This document shows, piece by piece, positions 8,541 through 17,367 of a DNA stretch of 30,696 nt. The notes under the pieces are model-generated. The model worked only from the letters and a program-made list of their open reading frames with translations. It searched no databases and was not told the DNA's origin. The position numbers and the translations under genes were made by a program. Source of the DNA: Thermoplasmata archaeon (GTDB taxonomy: Archaea > Thermoplasmatota > Thermoplasmata > Thermoplasmatales > Thermoplasmataceae); assembly GCA_021793945.1 (NCBI GenBank), contig JAJYRT010000004.1:1-30696 (forward strand), in the 5' to 3' direction. The stretch's first letter is position 1. Each line of letters opens with the position of its first letter.

Positions 8541-10479
8541 TTGCTCCAACACGACCTGGCCCGGGTCCCAGATTTTTCGGCTTCAGGAATTGAGATATAC
8601 GATCCAGGAACTTCTGTCTATCAGGTCCGGAGACAAATGCATTTTCAAGCACTTCCTGTATATTGTTCACTGGGATGATCTGTATCCTGTCCTTATGAGT
8701 TTCATCAAGGATTATGTCACCGAAATTAGATACTGGAACTATGACTTTTTTGAGACCCGACTCGATGGCTGCTTCTACCTTTGCGGTTACGCCTCCAACC
8801 GGAAGTACTGCACCCCTCACACTGAGAGATCCTGTCATAGCAAGAGTCTGGTCAATGGGTATATTCTCAATGGCAGAAATAACAGCAGTGGCAATTGATA
8901 CGCTGGCGGAATCACCCTCAACTCCATCATATGATCCCACGAACTGTATGTGTATGTCCATGTCGGAGATGTCCTTTCCACTGATCTTCTTGAACACAGC
9001 TGAAACGTTTTCCACAGCTTCCTTGGCAATCTCTCCCAATTTTCCGGTTGCTACAACGCTTCCGTTGCCCTTCTTCTGCGCAGGGGTAACTTCTGCTACT
9101 ATTGGCATTACGACGCCAGTATAATCTGCCATTCCGCTGTTTGCACCCATAACCGCCAGACCGTTGACCATGCCGACAGCCTCCCCCTCAGTGAGGAACG
9201 TCTTGTAGTTTTTCCTGACTTCAATCATCTTGTCGGCCACCTGTTGCTCAAGGGGCTTGCTTAGGTTCTTAGCGGCGATCACGTGCTTCGAGGTGACGAT
9301 GTCCGCCTTCTCGCTGATTGCTATGTCTCCGGCAACCCTGATCAGGCCGCCTAGTTCACGCAACCTCAGCGTGAGTTTTCCCTTTCTTCCTGACCGTTTC
9401 TGGGCCTCCTTTATTATCTCGACCACAGCGCTCTTGTCCATGTGCGGTATCTTCTTGTCTTTCTGGATCTCCTGTGCAATGAACTGTACAATCTTGTCCC
9501 TGTTTGAGTCATTGTCGTCGAAGGTGTTGTTGACATACACCTCATAGCCGTATCCACGGATACGAGACCTTAGTGCAGGGTGTATTCCCTGAACTGCATC
9601 CAGGTTGCCGGCTGCCACCAGAACAAAATCGCATGGAACAGGTTCTGTCTGCACCATTGCTCCGGCGCTGCGTTCGCTCTGGCCCGATATGGAGAACTTC
9701 TTCTCCTGCATTGCAGTCAGGAGTGCCTGCTGGCTTTCGGGGCGAAGGAGGTTCATCTCATCTACGAACAGGACTCCCTTATGCGCTTTATGAATGTTAC
9801 CAGCCTCTACCCTGTCGTGCGCAGGGGTCTCGAGCCCACCGGACTGAAACGGGTCATGCCTGACATCTCCGAGCAAGGCTCCTGAATGTGCACCAGTTGA
9901 ATCTATGAATGGCGGCTTCTCGTTTGGAGTATGGGTAACAAGCAGCTTGGGAATCATGGCCTTCTCCTGCCTGAAGCTTGGGTTCATTGCAAGCGCGACA
10001 TAGAGTATGGCTGCAGCGATTATTGCATAAAACAGGATTATGACTCCATAGAGAAATGCAAATATTATGCCGATGAAAACAATGGAGAAAATTATCAGCA
10101 TTATTGTCCTTGCCCTGTCCCTCTTTACTCTTTCAGCCTTGATCTGGTATTGCTTCACCACTTCCTTTCCCTTGCCGGCAGGAAGCGTCTTGACCTTTGG
10201 CCTGTTTGAGTCCTCGGGATTCGGGAATACAAGAATATCCTCCAGGTCTTCCTTTGGCAGGAAATCAACCATAGACTGCGCAAGCATTGATTTTCCAGTT
10301 CCCGGGTCTCCTATAAGCAGTACGTGTCGCTTCTGGAGAGCAGCCTTCTTTACTACGTCCCCTGCACTCTCCTGCCCGATGACCTGGTCAAAAAGAATTG
10401 AAGGCACCTTAACATCCTTGGTTGTAGTGATCTGTAACCTGTTTACATAATCCTCAACATTTTCGACCGTATCTTCCAC
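8530..10479 (-). CDS. lonB: Archaeal membrane-anchored Lon protease LonB
   Basis: A 649-residue ATP-dependent protease of the archaeal LonB type, degrading misfolded and regulatory proteins at the inner face of the membrane. The order is AAA+ domain with Walker A GDPGTGKS (57-64), two membrane helices inserted at about 126-165, Walker [10 protein letters not shown] (235-243), sensor/arginine region around [11 protein letters not shown], and the C-terminal proteolytic domain. Its Ser-Lys dyad is S524 in EGDSAS and K567 in GGVTAK. Length is normal for the type. The start is GTG at 10479; AATAATTAAG (plus-strand 10498-10507) is a TATA-like element about 24 bases upstream, so the mRNA is probably leaderless. 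The stop overlaps the Cgi121-like gene. Confidence 0.96.
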   Translation of the reverse strand: MEDTVENVEDYVNRLQITTTKDVKVPSILFDQVIGQESAGDVVKKAALQKRHVLLIGDPGTGKSMLAQSMVDFLPKEDLEDILVFPNPEDSNRPKVKTLPAGKGKEVVKQYQIKAERVKRDRARTIMLIIFSIVFIGIIFAFLYGVIILFYAIIAAAILYVALAMNPSFRQEKAMIPKLLVTHTPNEKPPFIDSTGAHSGALLGDVRHDPFQSGGLETPAHDRVEAGNIHKAHKGVLFVDEMNLLRPESQQALLTAMQEKKFSISGQSERSAGAMVQTEPVPCDFVLVAAGNLDAVQGIHPALRSRIRGYGYEVYVNNTFDDNDSNRDKIVQFIAQEIQKDKKIPHMDKSAVVEIIKEAQKRSGRKGKLTLRLRELGGLIRVAGDIAISEKADIVTSKHVIAAKNLSKPLEQQVADKMIEVRKNYKTFLTEGEAVGMVNGLAVMGANSGMADYTGVVMPIVAEVTPAQKKGNGSVVATGKLGEIAKEAVENVSAVFKKISGKDISDMDIHIQFVGSYDGVEGDSASVSIATAVISAIENIPIDQTLAMTGSLSVRGAVLPVGGVTAKVEAAIESGLKKVIVPVSNFGDIILDETHKDRIQIIPVNNIQEVLENAFVSGPDRQKFLDRISQFLKPKNLGPGPGRVGANVG

Positions 10480-10656
10480 AAGTACGTATCGAAATTCAAT
10501 AATTAAGCCTTTTCAATACTCAATCAATATTGCATAACCTGATGATCCAGGTACATACTATGATTATTTAGCGCCTAGGGGCTTGAAAAACACGCTTCTC
10601 AAATTACTTGACAACTTGAAAAATATGGATTTGTTTGGGAAACGGTATGCTGAAAA
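10480..10656. other. 177-base intergenic region upstream of lonB
   Basis: It lies between the end of the winged-helix gene and the lonB start. It holds the presumed lonB TATA element (10498-10507), a short imperfect repeat CAATACT/AATATTG at 10515-10533, a 5-base inverted repeat ACCTG/CAGGT around 10537-10552, and GCGCCTAGGGGC near 10571-10582. I see no reading frame of note and no convincing small RNA. Confidence 0.4.
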
Positions 10657-10998
10657 TTAACCTATTTCCACGGCAAAAATCTTTTTCTGGGTGAACATTG
10701 CCTTCATTGCCCGTACTTCATCTACAACGTCCGGATTGATCTTGAAATATTTGAATCCGTTTTTAGTCTGTTCCGCCTTTACAAGCGCCAGGCCAACCAG
10801 GCTTTCCTCTACTGTATACCTTACTCCCAGTCCCTCAAGGCAGCCCTTCACATTTGAAGGGTCTGATTTTATCGCTCTTGATATCTCTGAGAGATATGAC
10901 CGGTAAGGGTATATGCTCAATAGATAAAACAGAGCTTTCCTTCGAAGCTCACTCCTGTTCAATGATCTTATCACGTTTCCGTCTGCTACCGTTTCCAT
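10657..10998 (-). CDS. Winged-helix DNA-binding transcriptional regulator, archaeal family
   Basis: About 113 residues of a small single-domain winged-helix protein. SELRRKALFYLLSIYP is followed by YLSEISRAIKSDPSNVKGCLEGLGVRY, a helix-turn-helix with a Ser/Asn-rich recognition helix, then a wing (YTVEESLVGLALVKAEQ) and KYFKINPDVVDEVRAM. I recognise the general type as a conserved archaeal regulator but not its targets. The longest frame starts at ATG 11013, but the TATA box (minus-strand TTAAATAT, plus 11019-11026) is only about 9 bases before it and about 24 bases before ATG 10998. A leaderless start at 10998 is therefore far more likely. Two copies of a palindrome lie just upstream, which fits autoregulation. 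Confidence 0.75.
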   Translation of the reverse strand: METVADGNVIRSLNRSELRRKALFYLLSIYPYRSYLSEISRAIKSDPSNVKGCLEGLGVRYTVEESLVGLALVKAEQTKNGFKYFKINPDVVDEVRAMKAMFTQKKIFAVEIG

Positions 10999-11018
10999 AA
11001 CGTTATATTCCATAAACT

Positions 11019-11112
11019 ATATTTAAGACTTTTTGTCAGACAAACAACCGATACGTTATACTACACCTTAATTGCACAATCTACCTACATAAGGGTTTAT
11101 TAGTCAGACAAA
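11019..11112 (-). promoter_or_regulatory. Promoter with two copies of a TTTGTC-n-GACAAA palindrome
   Basis: A TATA element (plus-strand 11019-11026) serves the winged-helix gene. Immediately upstream is the perfect 6-base-arm palindrome TTTGTCAGACAAA (11032-11044). A second, near-perfect copy TTAGTCAGACAAA lies at 11100-11112, with centres 68 bases apart. The sites flank the BRE/upstream side of the promoter. They are good candidates for the operator of the adjacent regulator, either activating at a distance or repressing by looping or side-by-side binding. The protein-site link is inferred from position. Confidence 0.55.
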
Positions 11113-11212
11113 ATTTAATCGAAATTACCTGATTGATCGTACCTCACTGCCTGGTCTGCTTCCTTTTGGATTCGCCTGCCTCGTCCATTGGGAGAGACAA
11201 GGGAATGCGATC

Positions 11213-12127
11213 TTACGGGACTGGGGAAAGCCACTTCCTGTACTTCTCGATCTTGCCGGTCACCGTATCATTGTATAACTTTGCAAGGTTTTCCGTGACC
11301 TCCCCCGGCACCCCACCGGAGATGACCATTCCGTCCACCTCAAGGATAGGTGTGACTTCTGCGGCAGTTCCCCCGAAGAAAAGTTCGTCAGCTGTGTAAA
11401 GCTCCTCCCGGTGCACAAATCGTTCCGTCACGTGCAGCCCGATGTCGGAAGATATGTTCATTATTGTATCCCTCGTGATGCCGATCAATATGTCTGAATC
11501 CCTCCCCGGCGTGATAAGATCCTTTCCTGTTACCATGAATATGTTTTCACCTGGACCCTCGGTAACATATCCCGATGGGCTTGTAAGAATGGCTTCATCA
11601 TAACCAGCCGAGACGGCCTCCCTGTTCGCGAGAACTGAATTAAGGTAATTTCCGCTGGCCTTGGCTTCAATTGGAAGGAAAGCCGATCCCGGTCTGTGCC
11701 AAGAAGATACTTTGCAGCGCAGCCCCTTAGCCTTTGACTGTGAAAAATAGCTCTTGTATGGCACAGCTGCAATGTATATGCTTATTTTCTTGTCCCTTGT
11801 TCCGAGACCTATCCTGTCATCGTTGTAAAATGCAAATGGGCGGATGTATGCGTCTGTCAGTTTGTTTACCGATATGACATCCTTTATGCCCGTTACAATT
11901 TCCTCCTTCGTGAAACTGGTTTTCATGGAATAAATTTTCATTGATCTGAAAAAACGATCAACGTGATCCCCAAGCCTGAATATTGATGCTGAAGTTCCTG
12001 TGTTGTAGCTCCGGATACCCTCGAAAATACCGCTCCCATACTGGAGAGAATGCGTGAGAATCGGAACCGTTGCCTCGCTGTATTTTACTATTTCTCCGTC
12101 AAGCCAAACCCAGGTTTCATTAACCAT
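11213..12127 (-). CDS. ilvE: Branched-chain amino acid aminotransferase (class IV PLP)
   Basis: About 304 residues from ATG 12127; the longest frame begins with GTG at 12148. A fold-type IV aminotransferase making Val, Leu and Ile from 2-oxo acids with glutamate. Family marks are WLDGEIV at the N-terminus, HSLQYGSGIFEGIRSY, the PLP lysine in EAKASGNYLNS (K163 in the long numbering), the glycine-rich YVTEGPGENIF with its conserved Glu, and FFGGTAAEVTPI near the C-terminus. Start 12127 is preferred because the minus-strand element AGATATACCT (plus 12153-12162) fits a promoter about 30 bases upstream and WLDGE sits at its usual distance. It is divergent from aroC. D-amino-acid transaminase or aminodeoxychorismate lyase are less likely from the motifs. 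Confidence 0.92.
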   Translation of the reverse strand: MVNETWVWLDGEIVKYSEATVPILTHSLQYGSGIFEGIRSYNTGTSASIFRLGDHVDRFFRSMKIYSMKTSFTKEEIVTGIKDVISVNKLTDAYIRPFAFYNDDRIGLGTRDKKISIYIAAVPYKSYFSQSKAKGLRCKVSSWHRPGSAFLPIEAKASGNYLNSVLANREAVSAGYDEAILTSPSGYVTEGPGENIFMVTGKDLITPGRDSDILIGITRDTIMNISSDIGLHVTERFVHREELYTADELFFGGTAAEVTPILEVDGMVISGGVPGEVTENLAKLYNDTVTGKIEKYRKWLSPVP

Positions 12128-12216
12128 GCTGATCGCACATACTATCACTTCGAGGTATATCTGATTTCATGGCAGGAATTGCGAATTTAATTATAGCGAG
12201 ATTGAAATATGGAAAG
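12128..12216. promoter_or_regulatory. Divergent promoter region, ilvE and aroC
   Basis: Two TATA-like elements point away from each other: AGGTATATCT (12153-12162, read on the minus strand for ilvE) and TTTAATTATA (12186-12195, plus strand for aroC). The latter is centred about 26 bases before GTG 12217. This gives a leaderless aroC start and makes the upstream in-frame ATG at 12169 unlikely. No clear shared operator is seen. Confidence 0.6.
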
Positions 12217-13305
12217 GTGTCCTTCACAACAGGAAACAACATCAGGTTCACAGTCTTCGGAGAGTCGCACGGTCCGGCAATCGGTGGTGTGCTGGATGGT
12301 CTGCCTTCTGGTTTTGAGATAAATACTGGAGAGATAGCTAAGTGGATGGATAGGCGAAGACCAGGCCAGAGTGAGATAACCACCAGACGCAGTGAGCCTG
12401 ACATGGTGAAGATAATCTCCGGCGTAACAGATGGATATACTAACGGGGGGCCGGCTGCCTTTTACATCGAGAACTCGGACGTCATGAGCGAGCATTATTC
12501 CGAGCTTGAATACAAGCCAAGACCGGGGCATGCAGACATAACCATGTATGAAAAATTCGGCAAGCACCGGCCATATGCAGGTGGTGGATTTTCCTCAGGC
12601 AGACTGACAGCTCCACTGGTTGCAGCGGGAGCCATATGCATGCAGGTGTTGTTCAGCCATGGTGTCAGCATAATCTCCTACATCGACAGGATAGGGGATG
12701 TATTCATGGAGAATGCACCGGATTGTGATCAGGATTACCCCTACACCTTCAAGACCAGGATACCCGACGCGGCCTTGGATACAAAGGCTCATGCAGCCAT
12801 AATCCGTGCCATGGGTGAAGGCGATAGCCTTGGATCATCGATACAAACCCTCGTGACCGGGATAAGGCCTGGAGTAGGTGAGCCGTTCTTCAATTCAGTG
12901 GAGAGCGAGATAGCGAAGATGATGTTTTCCATCCCGGGCATAAAAGGCGTAGAATTTGGAAAGGGATTCGGTTTCTCCTCATCTTCCGGAAGCAATGTAA
13001 AGGATGAGATGTATGTGGAAGATGGCGATATCCGGTTCAGCGCAAATAACAATGGCGGCGTCCTTGGTGGAATCTCGAACGGGATGCCTATAACCTTCAG
13101 GGTCGCGGTGAAACCTACCTCCTCAATAAGGAAAGAGGAAAATACCGTAGATTTAAGGAGCATGACAAATTCCACCATCCGCATCCAGGGACGGCATGAT
13201 CCTTGCATAGGCATAAGAGCCCTGCCCGTCGTGCAGACATCAACGGCAATTGTCCTCCTTGACCTGATGTTCGCAGGTGGTTATCTGGGAAGAATCCATT
13301 CCTAG
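12217..13305 (+). CDS. aroC: Chorismate synthase
   Basis: A 362-residue FMN-dependent enzyme that converts EPSP to chorismate, the last shikimate-pathway step. The start GTG at 12217 gives MSFTTGNNIRFTVFGESHG, the usual family N-terminus. An ATG at 12169 would add 16 residues but places the TATA box inside the gene. Signature regions are GESHGPAIGG, RRRPGQSEITTRRSEPD, RPGHADITMYEKFGKHRPYAGGGFSSGR with the FMN and phosphate contacts, GIRPGVGEP, and near the end RHDPCIGIRALPVV. Length is normal. The stop codon shares the CTAG tetramer with the stop of the convergent DUF2070 gene. With the divergent aminotransferase it forms a small amino-acid biosynthesis locus. Confidence 0.96.
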   Translation: MSFTTGNNIRFTVFGESHGPAIGGVLDGLPSGFEINTGEIAKWMDRRRPGQSEITTRRSEPDMVKIISGVTDGYTNGGPAAFYIENSDVMSEHYSELEYKPRPGHADITMYEKFGKHRPYAGGGFSSGRLTAPLVAAGAICMQVLFSHGVSIISYIDRIGDVFMENAPDCDQDYPYTFKTRIPDAALDTKAHAAIIRAMGEGDSLGSSIQTLVTGIRPGVGEPFFNSVESEIAKMMFSIPGIKGVEFGKGFGFSSSSGSNVKDEMYVEDGDIRFSANNNGGVLGGISNGMPITFRVAVKPTSSIRKEENTVDLRSMTNSTIRIQGRHDPCIGIRALPVVQTSTAIVLLDLMFAGGYLGRIHS

Positions 13306-15059
13306 ACTATGCTGGAAAATGGCACAAGGAAGATCAGGTACGAAATTATCAGTGCCATAGGCAGGGTACCGGCAATGGCATATTTTGCCTTACGTACTGT
13401 GGAAAGCACGTTCTCTGTTAGCTTGTGATAGCTGTTCTCCTCCCCCATCTTGATCCTGACGTCTGCGGATCCCATTCCCACCTTGGAATAGATGACATCC
13501 CTGACCGCATCCTTGATAGTTCCAACTATCAGTTCTGATATTATATCCACGTCTCCCTTAGAGCCCAGAGGAAAAACATCCAGGGTGCTGGCGTTCACGA
13601 TGTGGTTGTCCGTGGTGTATATTTCCACGTTCGATACTATGTGCCTTGATTTCTCCCTCACCAAGTCTATGGTCTCTGTTGTTATGTTGTTTGAATCTGT
13701 GAGAACAATTGCATCTATCCTGTCTCCTGTCCGGAACGCAAGCGTCTGTATACCCATTCCTGCCAGTCCGGGGAACGAGGTCTTGAGACTGGAGAAGCCG
13801 ATCATTGCGGGTGAGTTGGGTATGCTTCTCGTGAACTCCCTGGTGAATGGCTTTATCAGGTCGGCGCATTCCCGCAGTTCCTTTGCGCCCTTAGTAAAGT
13901 TGTTCTGTGCGTCTATCAGTGCAAAATCGGATGCACCATGCGTTCTTATGAATTCCATAATCCGCATTCCCTCGCCGAGCTCAACGTCGTCGAAAGGCTC
14001 CCTTTCCGGGATTATGCTTCCAAAACCAAAGTTGCCGAATCGCAACAGTGCAATGGAATACTTCCCTGCATTCAGCTTCCGGAATCTTGACATTGTCTCC
14101 ACGTACTGTACCCTCTCGAGCGCAGCCTTTATTCCAGAAGCCAGCCGGTCGATGTCCTCATCCCCCTGGCAGTTGTTGCTGTGCGTGGTTGTGGTGTGGA
14201 ATACCATCATCTCTCTGCCAAGGTCCGGCAGCCTGTCCTGAAGCCTAATGGGGAGATCACTGCAGCCCAGCCTCCCGAATGGTCCTGGGTGCACATACGG
14301 GAAGACCAGCGTAACAAGAGGCTTGTCCTCTCTTCTTATATCTATGACTTTCACCGGTACTGTTACCTCTTTCCTGTAAATTCTTTCAAAAAACTCCTTT
14401 CCGACCTCGTCCCTGTCCCCAATGGTCTTGAAATTCAGGAAAAACTGCAGCAGCTTTGTCGCGCTCACTCCATAATCCTGCGAGAAACCCGAAAGGACTA
14501 TCCTTGTGAAAACCACCGCGATTATTGCACTAGCCATGGATGCAAGGATAAATGGGATTATAAGCGGATATCCACCATACAAATAAGCGAAGGACAATAT
14601 TCCCGCATAGGTGTAGTTCAGTGATGGAGGGAGCAGATGACTGATCTTTTCTGAATAATAAACATAGAAGATAAGCAGCCTGAAGAAAGACACAAATGCA
14701 ATGGAAAAGAATACCTGTTCCTCTGTACCGGTGATCAGGTTCAGGATATGGACTATCCAGAATATTATCGTCCACATTCCGAAGCTGACAAAATCGAGGT
14801 ACGCGATCCTCCGCATGGGAAAGACAAATTTTCCAATCCTTATGAACACCCAGTCAAATAAAAGCACAAATACGAATGAAAGAAATATACCTATGAGGAC
14901 GTCCTTCAGCGAATGAATGAGAAGGTAATCAATTCCCATTATGACCATGAGTGGAACTATGTAGAATTTCCATCCTGGTGCACCCCTGACAAACCTTGTA
15001 AGGTCTTCTATTGATCTGTGCTTCTTAGATTCCTCGGCCAATGTCGATGATGATACCAA
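13302..15059 (-). CDS. DUF2070 family archaeal membrane protein
   Basis: A 585-residue protein of a conserved archaeal family of unknown function. An N-terminal block of about six to seven helices (about 32-190) is followed by a large cytoplasmic domain and one C-terminal helix (about 560-582). The soluble domain holds the family's striking conserved stretches: PYVHPGPFG (254-262), CSDLPIRL, and FHTTTTHSNNCQ (287-298). Their His, Ser and Asn residues look like an active or metal site. Further conserved stretches are ALIDAQNN, GIQTLAFR and VLTDSNN. No reaction is known to me. The start used is TTG at 15059; an in-frame TTG at 15041 better fits the TATA-like TTATAATAATT (15066-15076). It is convergent with aroC (four-base overlap). 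Confidence 0.85.
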   Translation of the reverse strand: MVSSSTLAEESKKHRSIEDLTRFVRGAPGWKFYIVPLMVIMGIDYLLIHSLKDVLIGIFLSFVFVLLFDWVFIRIGKFVFPMRRIAYLDFVSFGMWTIIFWIVHILNLITGTEEQVFFSIAFVSFFRLLIFYVYYSEKISHLLPPSLNYTYAGILSFAYLYGGYPLIIPFILASMASAIIAVVFTRIVLSGFSQDYGVSATKLLQFFLNFKTIGDRDEVGKEFFERIYRKEVTVPVKVIDIRREDKPLVTLVFPYVHPGPFGRLGCSDLPIRLQDRLPDLGREMMVFHTTTTHSNNCQGDEDIDRLASGIKAALERVQYVETMSRFRKLNAGKYSIALLRFGNFGFGSIIPEREPFDDVELGEGMRIMEFIRTHGASDFALIDAQNNFTKGAKELRECADLIKPFTREFTRSIPNSPAMIGFSSLKTSFPGLAGMGIQTLAFRTGDRIDAIVLTDSNNITTETIDLVREKSRHIVSNVEIYTTDNHIVNASTLDVFPLGSKGDVDIISELIVGTIKDAVRDVIYSKVGMGSADVRIKMGEENSYHKLTENVLSTVRKAKYAIAGTLPMALIISYLIFLVPFSSIV

Positions 15060-15103
15060 AAGCCGTTATAATAATTATTGATGCGTCCGAGATATCAGTA
15101 CAT

Positions 15104-16231
15104 CTAGGCAGAACGATCTTTGTGCCTGCTTATAAGCTCCGAATAATGCTGCTCCAGCATCAGGGCATGATCCGAGGCATTGTAGTTCCCGGATACGTAT
15201 TTTCTTGCCTTTCCGCAGAGATCCCGGTGTTCAGAGCTGTTTTGTTTGAGATCCAGTATTTTTCTTGCCACTTCAGACGGGTTGGAAAAATCCACCCCTA
15301 TCATGCCATTCATTGAAGAGTCTTGATTGAGAAGAGGAAATCTGTTTGATACAACAGCGGGTTTACCGCACGACATAGCTTCCAGTACCGCTATGCCGAA
15401 GGTGTCCGTATCCGATGGATGCAGGAAGATAGATGCATTGGCTAGAGCGTTCATCTTGCCGGCCTCATCCAGATATCCGGTCATGTCAACTATGCTCTGT
15501 AGATCCATTTTCTTAATCATTCGCTTGACCTGTTCCTCTTCGGGACCGGTTCCGGAGATGACAAATTTTACACCGTCGTTTCGTGGGAAGTTGTCGGCTA
15601 CGTCCAGGATGTTGTATATTCCCTTATCCTTGGTTATCCTCCCTATGTACTGCACAATGAACTTGTTCTCCCTGCTCACGCCTGGCTTGAACTTATCAGT
15701 GTGTACGAACAGGGGTAACTCGACAACGTTTGAGATCTTGTTCTTCCTGAGAAATTCAACCGCAGACGGGCTTGGTGCAGTGACGAGGTCGCAGCGATTG
15801 TAAAGGTAGATATTATACCTCCATGACAGCTCAAACAACTGCTCCCTGAATGGGACCCTGATGGAGTCTTTCATCCTTATGAAGTCCGTGTGGAAAGTGG
15901 CCATGACTGGGATTTTCTTGTGCTTTGCAACCCTGAATCCAACAGACCCCATGTAAAACGGATCATGTATGTGTATTATGTCCAGCGGAATGGATTTAAC
16001 CTTCTGGTACAGGAAAAATGGTATGGGATTCAGCGGCCACCTGTATTGTGAATAAATAAACATAGGTACGGAAGGGCTGAGAAGTACGTTGGCTTCGCTC
16101 TTGTCACCGCTCAGTGAAAACACGAATACTTCGTGACCACGATTCTCCAACTCCTTCTTCACGTCGTGAAGGTAATGTGATACCCCATCTGGAGTTGGAT
16201 AGTATGTTTCTGTGAAGAAACCAATTCTCAT
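15104..16231 (-). CDS. GT4-family glycosyltransferase
   Basis: A 375-residue GT-B retaining glycosyltransferase. The N-terminal acceptor domain opens MRIGFFTETYYPTPDGVSH and holds HIHDPFYMGSVGFR and ATFHTDF. The C-terminal nucleotide-sugar domain starts near YIGRITKDKGI, has the GTGPEE turn, and ends with the family motif DTFGIAVLEAM (276-286), where Asp replaces the first Glu of EX7E. The overall type resembles archaeal and plant-like glycolipid synthases and PimA-like mannosyltransferases, so transfer of a sugar to a membrane lipid or envelope glycan is plausible; donor and acceptor are unknown. It lies seven bases downstream of the COG3199 gene, with a purine-rich AAAAGAAG before ATG 16231, so the two form an operon. 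Confidence 0.88.
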   Translation of the reverse strand: MRIGFFTETYYPTPDGVSHYLHDVKKELENRGHEVFVFSLSGDKSEANVLLSPSVPMFIYSQYRWPLNPIPFFLYQKVKSIPLDIIHIHDPFYMGSVGFRVAKHKKIPVMATFHTDFIRMKDSIRVPFREQLFELSWRYNIYLYNRCDLVTAPSPSAVEFLRKNKISNVVELPLFVHTDKFKPGVSRENKFIVQYIGRITKDKGIYNILDVADNFPRNDGVKFVISGTGPEEEQVKRMIKKMDLQSIVDMTGYLDEAGKMNALANASIFLHPSDTDTFGIAVLEAMSCGKPAVVSNRFPLLNQDSSMNGMIGVDFSNPSEVARKILDLKQNSSEHRDLCGKARKYVSGNYNASDHALMLEQHYSELISRHKDRSA

Positions 16232-16238
16232 CTTCTTT

Positions 16239-17312
16239 TCAGCCTTCTAGTTTCACGATCTTGAACATGCCGTATCCTATGACGACCCTTATATATTTTG
16301 GTATGACAACTGTCTGCTTAGTATTGAGATCGATATATAATTTTTTTGTATAGGTCAGTTTGTCCTGAGCAGATAGCACGATAAGATTATCGAAGCCGAG
16401 AGCCTGCACGACGCGGGCTGAAATCTGCTTATTGCCACGCCCAAGAAGAAAGTTCTGACCCCCAATGGGAGAGATTACCAGTTTGCATTTGCCCGTGGTA
16501 GCAACCTCAAATATCCTCTGCTCACTGATGTCTGATTCCATTAAAATTCCAGCCCTCACTAAATCAAAGCCAAGTAGGTTCGTTTCCTGGTCTAATCTTG
16601 CAATTATGGACTTGCATGTGGATCCCGGCCCGATGATATAATACGTGTCCTTATCCATGGTTTCAATGAAATAGTCAGCTATACCTTCGGTGTCACCCTG
16701 GTAAAAATCCAGCTTCGGAGAGGACACCATCCCCTGGTTTGCCGGCGTGACCAGTTCTCCATAGAACCTTGGATGCGGATGAATCGTGTCGAGTTCTTCT
16801 TCCGGAATGTCCACAATCTCTGCCTTTTCCGTCTCGGCTATTCCCTTTCCGACAACTTCCCTGGTGACATTAACGGCATGCTGGACGCTTATGGCAAAAA
16901 CAGAGCTCTCCATCTTTATCCCGGCCGGAACTCCAATTACGGGGATGATAATGAAGCCTGCAGCTAGAATATCCCTCGCCGTTCCATCTCCGCCGCAGAA
17001 AATCAACAATTGCGGGTTCATTTCCATGATAGACTTAACAAAGGAGATAGTATCGCTTGCTTCTGTAGGCTTCTTTGGAAAATAGACAATTTCATAATCC
17101 GATATTCCAGCCTCTTCCATTGCATCCGATCCCATGATCCCCCCGGGGACGAGAAAGTGTATGCCCAGGTCTCGAATTCCCTGCAGAAATTTTTTCCCGG
17201 CACTACATGATGTGCTGGAAGCGGGGTCAAGGCTGTCAACCCGGTCCGATCCCTTCTTATTCAATGAAGCTCCGTAACCCGCCCGTGGATTTATGAAAAA
17301 CCCTATCTTCAC
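16239..17312 (-). CDS. ATP-NAD/AcoX kinase family protein (COG3199)
   Basis: A 357-residue protein of the NAD-kinase/diacylglycerol-kinase superfamily, COG3199 branch. N-terminal GFFINPRAGYG is the nucleotide-site start, and the catalytic GGDGTARD motif is at 107-114, followed by GVPAGIKMESSVFA. The C-terminal half has YIIGPGSTCKSI and SPIGGQNFLLGRGNKQIS, typical of this branch, whose members are annotated as predicted polyphosphate/ATP-NAD kinases. Real substrate is uncertain; NAD phosphorylation is one option. The start is GTG at 17312. It is followed after seven bases by the GT4 glycosyltransferase in the same direction, so a shared lipid or nucleotide-sugar role is possible but not shown. 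Confidence 0.85.
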   Translation of the reverse strand: MKIGFFINPRAGYGASLNKKGSDRVDSLDPASSTSCSAGKKFLQGIRDLGIHFLVPGGIMGSDAMEEAGISDYEIVYFPKKPTEASDTISFVKSIMEMNPQLLIFCGGDGTARDILAAGFIIIPVIGVPAGIKMESSVFAISVQHAVNVTREVVGKGIAETEKAEIVDIPEEELDTIHPHPRFYGELVTPANQGMVSSPKLDFYQGDTEGIADYFIETMDKDTYYIIGPGSTCKSIIARLDQETNLLGFDLVRAGILMESDISEQRIFEVATTGKCKLVISPIGGQNFLLGRGNKQISARVVQALGFDNLIVLSAQDKLTYTKKLYIDLNTKQTVVIPKYIRVVIGYGMFKIVKLEG

Positions 17313-17367
17313 CTAGGCATAATTCAATTTAGCCATAAGTACTTGACCAATTCCAGTAAAAGGGGAG

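Noticed and set aside
10605..10620. CTTGACAACTTG upstream of lonB, sharing TTGACAAC with the hsp20 operator
   Set aside because: It is not palindromic and lies about 130 bases from the lonB start, so it is unlikely to be a site for the Phr-like repressor.
10537..10655. Possible box C/D guide RNA (CTGATGA near 10540 and CTGA near 10650, plus strand)
   Set aside because: The boxes are about 110 bases apart, too far for archaeal C/D sRNAs, and no C'/D' pair or terminal stem was visible.
11113..11212. GC-richer tail between the palindrome and the ilvE stop as a small gene or RNA
   Set aside because: Only a 14-codon frame is present on the minus strand, with no promoter or conserved structure; probably the 3' untranslated region of ilvE.
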